A stretch of 21,476 bases of DNA. Source: JAWXCB01 sp034440455 (GTDB lineage: Bacteria > Bacteroidota > Bacteroidia > Chitinophagales > CAIOSU01). The position numbers and the translations under genes were made by a program. The stretch is from positions 1-21,476 of the forward strand of contig JAWXCB010000011.1 in assembly GCA_034440455.1 (NCBI GenBank), written 5' to 3'. The notes below the pieces were generated by a model. It was given only the letters and a program-made list of their open reading frames with translations, searched no databases and was not told the DNA's origin. This document shows, one piece after another, positions 6,102-15,272 of this stretch. Every line of letters starts with the position of its first letter. Position 1 is the first letter of the stretch.

Positions 6102-9100
6102 ATGAAAAAGATAACCAACTTAACCGAAAGTTCTTTTCTTCCATTTATTGCAATCATTCTGCTCTTTCAAAGTTCACCTATATTTTCACAGGGGACATTC
6201 TGGAATAATACTGGTGCTAAAATAACTATCGGCAAAGGCACCTACATTAACGGACCAAAGACCACCATGCTCAATGACAGTAACACTGTAATTGTTAATC
6301 AGGGGAATATTATTGTGGAGGAAATGAAGAACAAGGGCAACCTTGAGTTAAAAGGTACGGATGCAACTATAGTCATAGATAGTACCCTAATTTTGGAGAA
6401 AGGGAAAATCTTGCTGAACGCCAACAAGATTTTGCTCAACAATCCTGATACCGCAGCATTACAACGAACTAACGGATATCTCGTTGCAAAAGATTCTTTG
6501 TGGGGAAAATTAATTTGGAGAGTTGGCGAAGCCGATGTCGGATGGAAATATGTTGTGCCGTTTGTGAATGATTCGTTGGAGGATGTGGGGATAGAGTTGG
6601 AAATAGTTGAAGCAGGTGTGGGAAACGGACAAATTACTTTCAGCACTTACGGAACTGACAGCACAAATACTCCTGCTCCGGCAGAAGTACAGCAATATCC
6701 GGTTGCAAAAGCCGCACTTGATACAAATGCTTTGAAAATAGCTGACAGGTATTGGATGATTCTGGCAGACAGCTTCAGCCAAAACCCGATGTTTAAGGTG
6801 CGGCTGAATTATACTGACGCGGCATTACAAAGTAATGAAATCATAGAAGATAGCCTCAACCTTGCCGTTCTGGAAAACGGCTGCTGGACATGGAATTTAC
6901 CCACCTCCCTTAGCGAGAACCGTGCATTCTCTGATTCATTGCAGGCTTATGGCATTTATATTCTTCATGATTCTATCATGGGAAGATACCTGCCAAAAAC
7001 CAAATTACGGGATGGGCATTGCGGAGTGGTTGGCGTAAGGCCAGACTATGTTTTAGAAGCAGATATAGTCAGTTGCGCGGTGCAATATGAATTTGAAATT
7101 CTGAGTGATTCGCTTGCTTTTGACACTTTACTGCTTAGTGCTAACAATGAATTAGACCTGAGCAGGATTGATACCCTTCTGCACGGAATCACATACAGCG
7201 TCAGAGTGAGAGTTTTTGACGGGTTTGTGTTTAATGAGTTTGGCGAAGCCTGCGCAATCAAAATTGATACGGTTAATCGTAAATATTGCGGGAATGAAGA
7301 TTTTGGGCTGTTGTCTGAATTTTTCCCGCAAATTGAAGGATATGAAAATCCACTGGAGCCACTGGTTCAGGCATATTTGGATAGCCTCGATTCATTATCA
7401 CCGGAGGATTCATTAGCGAGAATGGGCGGATGTGTGGAAGAATATATCATTCCTGTAGTAGTACACATTTTTTCTGTAGATGGAAATGACTTATCAATTG
7501 CGCAGATACAATCGCAAATTGACCGATTAAATGCGGAATTTAATAATCCTAATCAAAATTCGATTTCAGGAGTAAGTGCTTGCATTCAATTTTGCCTTGC
7601 TCAAAATTTACCACAACAACCCCAATGGGCAGGATTAAACTGGGATAGTCCTGAATTGCATGATCCAACTTCAGTTCACCCTCCAACGCCCGGTATTACC
7701 CGAAATTTGAATAACGCTGACTTAGCTGGGCTTATCATTGATTTATTTTTCCCCGACCCAAACTATCCGGTTGTATCTACGCCACATTACTTTCCACCGG
7801 AAAATTATTTGAATATTTACGTTGTGGATGAGATAGGAGGGGGAGGAGCTTTGGGTTATGCAAGCCTTCCGCTCATCCTAGATATATTTCCCAATTTTCC
7901 ATATGATGGGGTTTTTGTTGCTTCTGGATATTTTGGGGATAATTATTGTACTACAAACAATCTCGCAAATTGTAACAACTTTCCCCTTGCCGTTAATTAT
8001 GACAGAGGTTGGGTATCAATACACGAAATAGGACATTATCTTGGATTGTATCACACTTTTCATCACGAATTTGGTTTCAATACGAACTGCGTAAATACAG
8101 ATTGTACAGTTGATGGAGACAAGGTTTGTGATACTCCACCACAGTCAGGACCTCACTGTGCGCCACCGGGACCTGCGTTTGGATGTTCTTGCACTGCGCC
8201 TAACCCTAATGTTATTTGCACTGGACTGCCGCCACAAATCACAAACTACTTGGATTATGGTCATGACATTTGCATGAATACGTTCACAGTAGGCCAAATT
8301 AATCGGATGCATGCTACTCTTAGTGTCTTCCGACCTGACTTAATTTCTGAAATTAATTTGCTAAGAACAGGAGTAGCGGGAATCAGTGGCTGCGAAGATG
8401 GTTTTTTGTCATCTGAATTTACCGTGGATATTACTGAAGGATGTGTCAATTCAACACAAGTGACATTTACTGGTGCTGGACATTATGACGAATGGGAATT
8501 TACATTTACTACAACTGGAAATAGTTTTTCTGTGGACGAATCCAGTATTGTAACAAATCCTTCTCAACCCTTTGCGCAAGTAACATTTCCTGCTGTTGGT
8601 CTTTGGACTGTTTCATTAACTGTGTCAAGTACACTACCGATGGGAACTTCATCACTGACTAAGCAGGATTTAGTAGATATTACAAATTGCCTCCCTATCA
8701 CCTCAGGCAACAACCAATGGCACTTTGGAAATCAGGCTGTGATAGATTTCCGTTCAGGAGTTGCGCAAACAGGATTTCCAAGCTCACAAAACACATTTAT
8801 GCCTGCCGCAACAGTCTGCGATCCCACCACCGGAGATTTACTTTTTTATACAAACGGAGTATCTGTTTGGGATAACACACATCAACCGATGCCTAATGGA
8901 AACGGAACATTAAATGGAAGCCCAAATTCAGCTACTTTCGGAGCGTTACTTTGGGGATCACAAGGCTCTTTAATTGTTCCCTATCCGCAATCTGCGGATG
9001 AGTATTGGGTTTTTACGGCATCTGACAGACCTGTAAATACAACGATTAATAACGGGTTAACAGGGTATATTGTTGACATGAACCAAGGAACAAATGGCGA

Positions 9101-12100
9101 TATAACTACTCCAATTGGAATAAATCCTTCTGACAACTATGCCACCACAGAACACTTAATGGCTGTTCCAAATCATGACGGAACCGCTTACTGGGTAATT
9201 GTCCATGGAGTTGATAATCGTTTTAGCGCTCCCGCATTGCCTATCCCAACCAACCAAGCTTTGTTGGCTTATTATCTTGACGCAAGCGGTTTGTCAAACT
9301 CGCCTGTTGTCAGCAATTCATTCGCTATTTCAGCTAATCCTATCAATGGCGATTGGCAAGGGTATATTGAATTTTCTTCTGACGGAAGAACAGCAGTAAT
9401 AACAAATGACCAAACTGCTTATATCTATGATTTTGACAGAGCATCCGGAAGGTTTACTTTTCTCACATCAATATCAGCCACTGGTTATTCCAGTTTCAGT
9501 CCGAATGGAAATATTGTTTATTCACTCTTAACCGGTGAATCTTCTCTGTCTTTAATGCAACATGACTTTTCCGCTTTGCATGCTTGTAATTCAACAATCA
9601 GTTCCTCGGTTTTGTACCAAAATCCGGGAGAGTTTCTTACAGGAATACAATTAGGCCCAGATGGAAAAATTTACATAGCCCGACTTTGGAGTAAATCCAT
9701 CGCAGTAATCAACCAACCGGATAATCTTTCTAACCCAGATTTTGAGCCGTCAGGTTTTACATTATTATCCCATCAATACTCAGGTGGCGAACTCAACAAC
9801 CAGATTGACGCCCTCCCTTCCCGCCCGCCCGTAGAGTTTAAATACGAAGTATGCGAATGCGGTGATGTGTTTCTCTACAACAAAAGTTGCGGGCAATCCA
9901 TCTCCTGGGATTTTGATGACGGCAACTCCATTACGGGAATGGGTTATGAAGATGTTTCAGGCACGATTAACGGTACGGGCATCATCAATAGGTTTACCTA
10001 CACCTACACACAGGCAGGAACTTATGACATCACACTCACCATAGATGGCGTGAGCGAAGCGCATCAGATAGTTATTGACATACCTGAACCCGCAACTGTC
10101 GTTACAAATGTTACTTGCAATGGTGCGGATGACGGAGCCATTGACCTCACCGTAACCGGAGGCACATCGCCTTATACTTATGAATGGTCGAATAACGCAA
10201 CAACTCAGGACATTAGCGGGCTTGAGCCGGATAGTTATTCCGTGACTGTTACAGATGATAACGACTGCACGGCAACCGCAGCAGAAATAGTTACAGAACC
10301 TGATGCAATTAACTTATCAACTACAATAACGCACCTTCTCTGCAACGGAGATGATGACGGAGCAGTTGACCTTACAGTAACAGACGACATTGCGCCATAC
10401 TCTTACTCATGGTCAAACGGCGCAACTACACAAGACATTAGCAGCCTGACAGCCGGAACTTATTTTGTTACCGTTGCTGATGACAACTCCTGCACTGCCA
10501 CAACCAACGCTACCGTAACTGAGCCGGATGAATTGGTTCTCTCAACTCTCCTTACCAATATTGGCTGCAACGGAAGTTCGACAGGCGAAATTGATTTAAC
10601 CGTAAGCGGTGGATCTACACCCTATGCTTATGAATGGTCAAATACTGCAACCACGGAAGACCTCAGTAGTCTTGCAGCCGGAAGCTACACCGTTACGGTT
10701 ACGGATGATAACGCTTGCACTGCAACAACCAGCGCAACTGTAACAGCTTGCAGCCCCAGCGTAACCACACTCTCCACAGGCATCACTACATGGTCATCAC
10801 AAACGCGCACCTTCTGCGATGATTTGATTATTCCCGATGGCGCAACGCTGCAACTTCAGGATACGCGTCTCGAATTTGCCCGCTTAAATGCAAGCAATCA
10901 GCCTGTAAACCTGATTATCGAACCAGGAGGAATGCTTATCATGCAAAACACCACGCTTACCAATCTATCAGGCTGCGATGAAATGTGGCAGGGCGTGATT
11001 GTGCTTGCAAACCCTAACGCTGCCCCAGACGACTATAATGAAAATGGCGCGATTGTATCGCTTGACGGATTCAGTTCAGGGCAGAGTGAAATCAGCAATG
11101 CGGAATTCGGCATTCTCACTAACTCCACTGGTTCAGGAGGGTATTATGCATTTCAGGGCGGTGGTATTTTGCGCTTGCGGGGTGTTAACTTTATCAATAA
11201 CCGTATAGGCATGTTGCTCAAAGGCGCAATGTTTAATGCAAGTTTCGTATATGAATGCAGTTTTACTTGCAACGATAATTTCTTACAACCGGATAACAAT
11301 GGCAACACGCTCCTTTCGCATATCCACATGCAGGGAGGCGTGGGCTATCTCCCTGTGGTATTCAGTAGGTTTGACAATACCACCACAAACCCTACTCCCA
11401 TTAGGGGTGTTGGCATTAATGCGATTACATCGCGCGGGGTGCTGGTGGCGGGAAGCGATTTTGAAAACCTAAACTTCGGCATTCGCATTCAGGATGGCTC
11501 AAACATCAACTATGTGGCGTATGGCAGTGAGTTTACTAATAATGACTTTGGCGTTTTCGCCACAGGGACAAGTAACATTTACATTGCAGGAGATGAAACC
11601 ACACCAAACATCTTTAACGTGCCTGACGCGACAACGCTTGATGTGGCAGGTATTCATGTTGAAAACAGCACGGGGTTGCATATAGCGCATAACCTCTTTG
11701 TTGGAAATGCCACCTCAGCATGTAATGGCGGATATTGCAGTTATGGAATTGTAACTGACAACACAGGGCAGGCAGGCGGCAGGATTTTCAGGAATGATTT
11801 TTACGGAACGCACTTCGGCTTGCAGACCGAAGGTCGTAATCCTCAACTGAGCATCAGGTGCAATCGCTTTGAAGCGGATAATCATGAACACGAAAACCAT
11901 GCATGGTCAACTTTAGCTACGGAATGTGTTTTGCCTTACCGTGATTGCCTTTATTTTCCCTGCCCTCCTTGCGGTACGCCCATTTGCTACACAATTTGCA
12001 CTACGGGATGGTTTGGCGAACTCCGCGATCAGGGAACCTCCGCCTGCGACTTCAACCACCAGCGTGCCGCAGGCAACCGCTGGATGACCAATGATGTTGA

Positions 12101-13532
12101 CGACCCTGCAAACATTAACTGCCTTGGCAAAGATAAAGACATCTTCGTGCAGCCAACAGTGCCGTTTACATATTATCATCATTTTCAGGATATAGACCAG
12201 AAGCTAAAAGTGAAACCGGAATGTGCTTCAGCATGGTGGTGGCCTAGTTTTAGATATGATTGTTCAACTGCTGAACTGGGAACATCGTGTGATGAAAGCA
12301 CCATCGCTTTCAGAATCGCCCCGCCCGATTCACAACAAAATGTGCAGGAATATATTGACACCATGATTGACCGGAAAAATGAGTATCTTAATACAGTGGA
12401 ACAAAAACAAAACGATATGGACAGCATAAGAGGTCTGTTAGACAACGGCAACACAGCCACAGTACTTGATTCCGTGCTGAATATGGAATTCGGCATCACT
12501 ACTAAAAATAACATCCTAAAACGCAACAGCCCATTGAGCGATGACGCGCTCATGGCAGTGATGCTTGAAGGCGTGTATGCAGGCGTTGAAAGCCAACTGA
12601 AAGATATGCTGCGCGACCTGCTGACGCTGAATGTGCCGCTTGGCAAGAAAACCATACAGGTAATGCAACTGTCTGATGTGGACTTGGAGCAGGAGCGTAT
12701 TGACAGCGTTTTCTACGTGCAAGCCACAGGACCTTACGACACCTTGCGCATGGCTTATACTGAATCTGAAAATGAATGGAAATATTACGATTCTGAATTG
12801 CGGCAAATTGACAACGGGCTGCGTTTCGCTAATGGCTATCTTGATGCGCTTGATACCACAGGCGCATCAAATGAGTATGAAGATTTCCTGAGAAGCGATT
12901 CCACGCTTACTTCCAAAAAATTGCTTGCCGAACTGCTGCTTGCAAAAGACAGCCTTGCGCAAGCCGAAGCAGTTTTAGATACAGTTTGGATGCTTAGTGA
13001 ACCGGAGGATTCTTTGGAAACACTATGGTTTGCAGGCTATACCGAACTGATGAGCGCAATAGCGCAGGATAGCGGAATCTATCTTATGGACAGCACACAG
13101 AAAGCACAGATGTATTCGATTGCTGAAAGCGGAGCGCATATTGCGCCAAAAGCGCAAGGTGTATTATCTCTTGTTGATACAGCAGCTTTTGAATATCCGA
13201 TTGAAAAAATTGAATACTCTGCACCAAAAACCAGCACTTATGACCCTGTGAGACAAGATACAATTATTATTGCATTAAATAAACAAATCCAGTTCAGCCT
13301 GTATCCCAATCCTAATGACGGCACCATGACGCTGGAATACGAACTGGAGAAAGAAAATGGATGGTTTGTATTGAATGATGTTTCAGGAAAGGAACTTGTA
13401 AGGATTTCACTTTTAGTAGGCAAGCACAAATTGCGGATTGAACAACCGAGTCTTCAAAACGGCATTTACCTGTTCAAGGTATTGAACGGCAAGGAACAAC
13501 TTCATACAAGCAAAGTAGTTGTTATTAAGTAA
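6102..13532 (+). CDS. Giant secreted T9SS cargo: M43 metalloprotease, beta-propeller, SprB repeats, beta-helix
   Basis: A 2476-residue exported protein. In order it shows a signal peptide (about 1-29, ending PIFSQ) and a beta-rich N-terminal region. An M43 (cytophagalysin/pappalysin-type) protease domain follows (about 445-745), with the zinc motif HEIGHYLGLYH at 641-651 and VCDTPP. Next come a PKD-like domain (about 770-865), a beta-propeller of the WxFGN...DF type common in Bacteroidota (about 870-1235), a second PKD (1244-1330) and three 75-residue SprB repeats (from about 1332). A right-handed beta-helix-like region (about 1555-1925), a Cys-rich stretch, a helical segment (about 2080-2360) and a T9SS type A sorting domain starting FSLYPNPNDG (from 2398) complete it. 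It is probably exported by T9SS and cell-attached or released, acting as a protease/adhesin; the substrate is unknown. The Met-turn position is Leu717. Domain limits are estimates by eye. Confidence 0.95.
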   Translation: MKKITNLTESSFLPFIAIILLFQSSPIFSQGTFWNNTGAKITIGKGTYINGPKTTMLNDSNTVIVNQGNIIVEEMKNKGNLELKGTDATIVIDSTLILEKGKILLNANKILLNNPDTAALQRTNGYLVAKDSLWGKLIWRVGEADVGWKYVVPFVNDSLEDVGIELEIVEAGVGNGQITFSTYGTDSTNTPAPAEVQQYPVAKAALDTNALKIADRYWMILADSFSQNPMFKVRLNYTDAALQSNEIIEDSLNLAVLENGCWTWNLPTSLSENRAFSDSLQAYGIYILHDSIMGRYLPKTKLRDGHCGVVGVRPDYVLEADIVSCAVQYEFEILSDSLAFDTLLLSANNELDLSRIDTLLHGITYSVRVRVFDGFVFNEFGEACAIKIDTVNRKYCGNEDFGLLSEFFPQIEGYENPLEPLVQAYLDSLDSLSPEDSLARMGGCVEEYIIPVVVHIFSVDGNDLSIAQIQSQIDRLNAEFNNPNQNSISGVSACIQFCLAQNLPQQPQWAGLNWDSPELHDPTSVHPPTPGITRNLNNADLAGLIIDLFFPDPNYPVVSTPHYFPPENYLNIYVVDEIGGGGALGYASLPLILDIFPNFPYDGVFVASGYFGDNYCTTNNLANCNNFPLAVNYDRGWVSIHEIGHYLGLYHTFHHEFGFNTNCVNTDCTVDGDKVCDTPPQSGPHCAPPGPAFGCSCTAPNPNVICTGLPPQITNYLDYGHDICMNTFTVGQINRMHATLSVFRPDLISEINLLRTGVAGISGCEDGFLSSEFTVDITEGCVNSTQVTFTGAGHYDEWEFTFTTTGNSFSVDESSIVTNPSQPFAQVTFPAVGLWTVSLTVSSTLPMGTSSLTKQDLVDITNCLPITSGNNQWHFGNQAVIDFRSGVAQTGFPSSQNTFMPAATVCDPTTGDLLFYTNGVSVWDNTHQPMPNGNGTLNGSPNSATFGALLWGSQGSLIVPYPQSADEYWVFTASDRPVNTTINNGLTGYIVDMNQGTNGDITTPIGINPSDNYATTEHLMAVPNHDGTAYWVIVHGVDNRFSAPALPIPTNQALLAYYLDASGLSNSPVVSNSFAISANPINGDWQGYIEFSSDGRTAVITNDQTAYIYDFDRASGRFTFLTSISATGYSSFSPNGNIVYSLLTGESSLSLMQHDFSALHACNSTISSSVLYQNPGEFLTGIQLGPDGKIYIARLWSKSIAVINQPDNLSNPDFEPSGFTLLSHQYSGGELNNQIDALPSRPPVEFKYEVCECGDVFLYNKSCGQSISWDFDDGNSITGMGYEDVSGTINGTGIINRFTYTYTQAGTYDITLTIDGVSEAHQIVIDIPEPATVVTNVTCNGADDGAIDLTVTGGTSPYTYEWSNNATTQDISGLEPDSYSVTVTDDNDCTATAAEIVTEPDAINLSTTITHLLCNGDDDGAVDLTVTDDIAPYSYSWSNGATTQDISSLTAGTYFVTVADDNSCTATTNATVTEPDELVLSTLLTNIGCNGSSTGEIDLTVSGGSTPYAYEWSNTATTEDLSSLAAGSYTVTVTDDNACTATTSATVTACSPSVTTLSTGITTWSSQTRTFCDDLIIPDGATLQLQDTRLEFARLNASNQPVNLIIEPGGMLIMQNTTLTNLSGCDEMWQGVIVLANPNAAPDDYNENGAIVSLDGFSSGQSEISNAEFGILTNSTGSGGYYAFQGGGILRLRGVNFINNRIGMLLKGAMFNASFVYECSFTCNDNFLQPDNNGNTLLSHIHMQGGVGYLPVVFSRFDNTTTNPTPIRGVGINAITSRGVLVAGSDFENLNFGIRIQDGSNINYVAYGSEFTNNDFGVFATGTSNIYIAGDETTPNIFNVPDATTLDVAGIHVENSTGLHIAHNLFVGNATSACNGGYCSYGIVTDNTGQAGGRIFRNDFYGTHFGLQTEGRNPQLSIRCNRFEADNHEHENHAWSTLATECVLPYRDCLYFPCPPCGTPICYTICTTGWFGELRDQGTSACDFNHQRAAGNRWMTNDVDDPANINCLGKDKDIFVQPTVPFTYYHHFQDIDQKLKVKPECASAWWWPSFRYDCSTAELGTSCDESTIAFRIAPPDSQQNVQEYIDTMIDRKNEYLNTVEQKQNDMDSIRGLLDNGNTATVLDSVLNMEFGITTKNNILKRNSPLSDDALMAVMLEGVYAGVESQLKDMLRDLLTLNVPLGKKTIQVMQLSDVDLEQERIDSVFYVQATGPYDTLRMAYTESENEWKYYDSELRQIDNGLRFANGYLDALDTTGASNEYEDFLRSDSTLTSKKLLAELLLAKDSLAQAEAVLDTVWMLSEPEDSLETLWFAGYTELMSAIAQDSGIYLMDSTQKAQMYSIAESGAHIAPKAQGVLSLVDTAAFEYPIEKIEYSAPKTSTYDPVRQDTIIIALNKQIQFSLYPNPNDGTMTLEYELEKENGWFVLNDVSGKELVRISLLVGKHKLRIEQPSLQNGIYLFKVLNGKEQLHTSKVVVIK
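10095..10760 (+). repeat. Three SprB-type repeats inside the giant gene
   Basis: Three in-frame coding units follow each other with exactly 225-bp (75-codon) spacing, judged by the conserved Cys of CNG at residues 1339, 1414 and 1489. Each unit has the pattern CNGxxDGxIDLTV, PYxYxWSNxATTxD(I/L)S, L.AGxYxVTVxDDNxCTAT and a closing TEP. These match the SprB repeat family, named after the Flavobacterium gliding adhesin. The DNA copies have diverged clearly, so recent expansion is unlikely. Confidence 0.85.
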
Positions 13533-13551
13533 CGCTCTCATTAGTAAAATT

Positions 13552-15267
13552 ATGCGAATGTTCTTTTTCCAACTTGCTATAATTTTTCTTTCTAAACAGA
13601 TGGCATTTTCCCAGTGCTATTTTCATAACATTTATAAGTACGCAAATGTGAATCAATCTGACTTTAGCAACGACATTATTTGGATAGAAGATGGAAACTT
13701 TATGACTACAGGCACTACTGTTGTTACTTCTGGAAATGCTGCTGTATTTAATGTTAAGGTATATCAATGTGGAGATACTGTTTGGCAAAAAATATATGAT
13801 TATAGTCCTGTTGGAGGAGAAGATGGAAATAAAGTCTTAGAACTTGATGACAGCAGTCTCTGTATAATAGGTTCCCACCATGACACAACGCAAGGCACAG
13901 GAGAAGGTTATGTATATTTCATAGATCATAATGGTAATTTTCTCTCTTCAAAAATCGTAAATGTCGGAGTCAATGAGAGATTAACAGATGCTGTAGCTTA
14001 CGGGAATAACATTGTTATTGCAGGACATTATCATTATGGACCTCCTAATGGAGGAGTATTTTTGGCAAAAACCGATAATCTTGGCAATGTGCTTTGGCTC
14101 TTTAAGGGAGATTCAATGAAATATTATGTATACCCTACAGTGAATAAAACTTATGATGGAGGATATTTTTTAAGCGGTCGCATTGAGGCTGCCAATACAA
14201 ACTGGTTTCTCACGAAGATTGATAGTAGCGGTGCTTTCTTGTGGGAAAAAATCTATGACAAACCCTTATATCAAGGCTTCGGTTACGCCATCACTACAAG
14301 AGACAGCGGGTATATCTTAGTTGGCAACACGGAACTTGTCAGCGGCAACTACAGTGCCTTAATGCTAAAAACAGATTCCAATGGAGATACACTCTGGACA
14401 AAGGAATACGGCAACCCGAGCAACAATCATACTTTCAAAATGATACAACAACTGCCTGATGGCAGTTTTATAGTAGCAGGAGGAAAAAGAGAACCGGATT
14501 TGGTGTATTATGTCTGGCTTTTGAAATTAGATGAACATGGTAATGTGCTATGGGAGCGTCAACACACCTATTACCCGCCTAACTTCACTTACAACAGTGA
14601 TAATTACGTAGAAGGCATGACAATAACCCCGCAAGGAGACATCGCCTTAACAGGTTACATCATTGCGGGTCCGGGTGTTCCCAGCCACACCACCGGCAAC
14701 GACATGTTCATCCTCAAAGTAGATAGCTGCGGCTATTTAGAGAATAATAATATCAATGCACAATTCACATTCACTATGGATACACTTAATAAAACAATCG
14801 GCTTCACCAACCAAAGTACGGAGTATTGTACTGCGCTTTGGTATTTCGGAGATAGCGACAGCACCTATCAGAAAGAGCCAGTGCATACTTACAATGATAC
14901 GGGCACATACACGATTACGCTTATTGTGCGGGCGGGTAACTCAACGGACACAATTTTGCGGCAGGTAGTTATTGCCTTTGATGATACGGTAGGAGTTGGG
15001 GAAGTGTCGAGTATCAAGTATCAAGAAGCAAAGTTGTGGGTATATCCAAATCCGGCAAATGAGGTTTTGAATTTTGAATGTCAGATGCAGAATATAAGAA
15101 TTGAGAACGTACGTATTTATGATGTTAGAGGAAGTGAAAAACTAAACGTCAAAAACGGGTATAAAAGCATAGAAATCAATATTACGGAATTAACAACGGG
15201 GCTTTACTTCTGGGTAGCTCAGTTAAGCGATGGGACAATTGCAAGAGGGAAATTTTTAAAACAGTAA
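13552..15267 (+). CDS. Secreted protein with beta-propeller-like repeats, PKD and T9SS sorting domain
   Basis: A 571-residue exported protein. The ATG at 13552 gives a clean signal peptide (MRMFFFQLAIIFLSKQMAFSQ, the last residues being the likely cleavage site). An earlier in-frame TTG overlapping the preceding gene is a poorer start. The body holds about six repeats of the form F/WLxKxDxxGNxLWxKxY spaced 50-60 residues, each followed by GGYxLxG-type strands, typical of propeller-forming repeats. A PKD-like domain follows (about 400-480, with WYFGDSDS and HTYNDTGTYTITL), then a T9SS type A sorting domain starting KLWVYPNPANEVL at residue 494. It begins 19 bases after the giant gene's stop, so co-transcription is likely. 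Function is unknown; a cell-surface binding role is an inference from the architecture. Confidence 0.93.
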   Translation: MRMFFFQLAIIFLSKQMAFSQCYFHNIYKYANVNQSDFSNDIIWIEDGNFMTTGTTVVTSGNAAVFNVKVYQCGDTVWQKIYDYSPVGGEDGNKVLELDDSSLCIIGSHHDTTQGTGEGYVYFIDHNGNFLSSKIVNVGVNERLTDAVAYGNNIVIAGHYHYGPPNGGVFLAKTDNLGNVLWLFKGDSMKYYVYPTVNKTYDGGYFLSGRIEAANTNWFLTKIDSSGAFLWEKIYDKPLYQGFGYAITTRDSGYILVGNTELVSGNYSALMLKTDSNGDTLWTKEYGNPSNNHTFKMIQQLPDGSFIVAGGKREPDLVYYVWLLKLDEHGNVLWERQHTYYPPNFTYNSDNYVEGMTITPQGDIALTGYIIAGPGVPSHTTGNDMFILKVDSCGYLENNNINAQFTFTMDTLNKTIGFTNQSTEYCTALWYFGDSDSTYQKEPVHTYNDTGTYTITLIVRAGNSTDTILRQVVIAFDDTVGVGEVSSIKYQEAKLWVYPNPANEVLNFECQMQNIRIENVRIYDVRGSEKLNVKNGYKSIEINITELTTGLYFWVAQLSDGTIARGKFLKQ

Positions 15268-15272
15268 CAATC

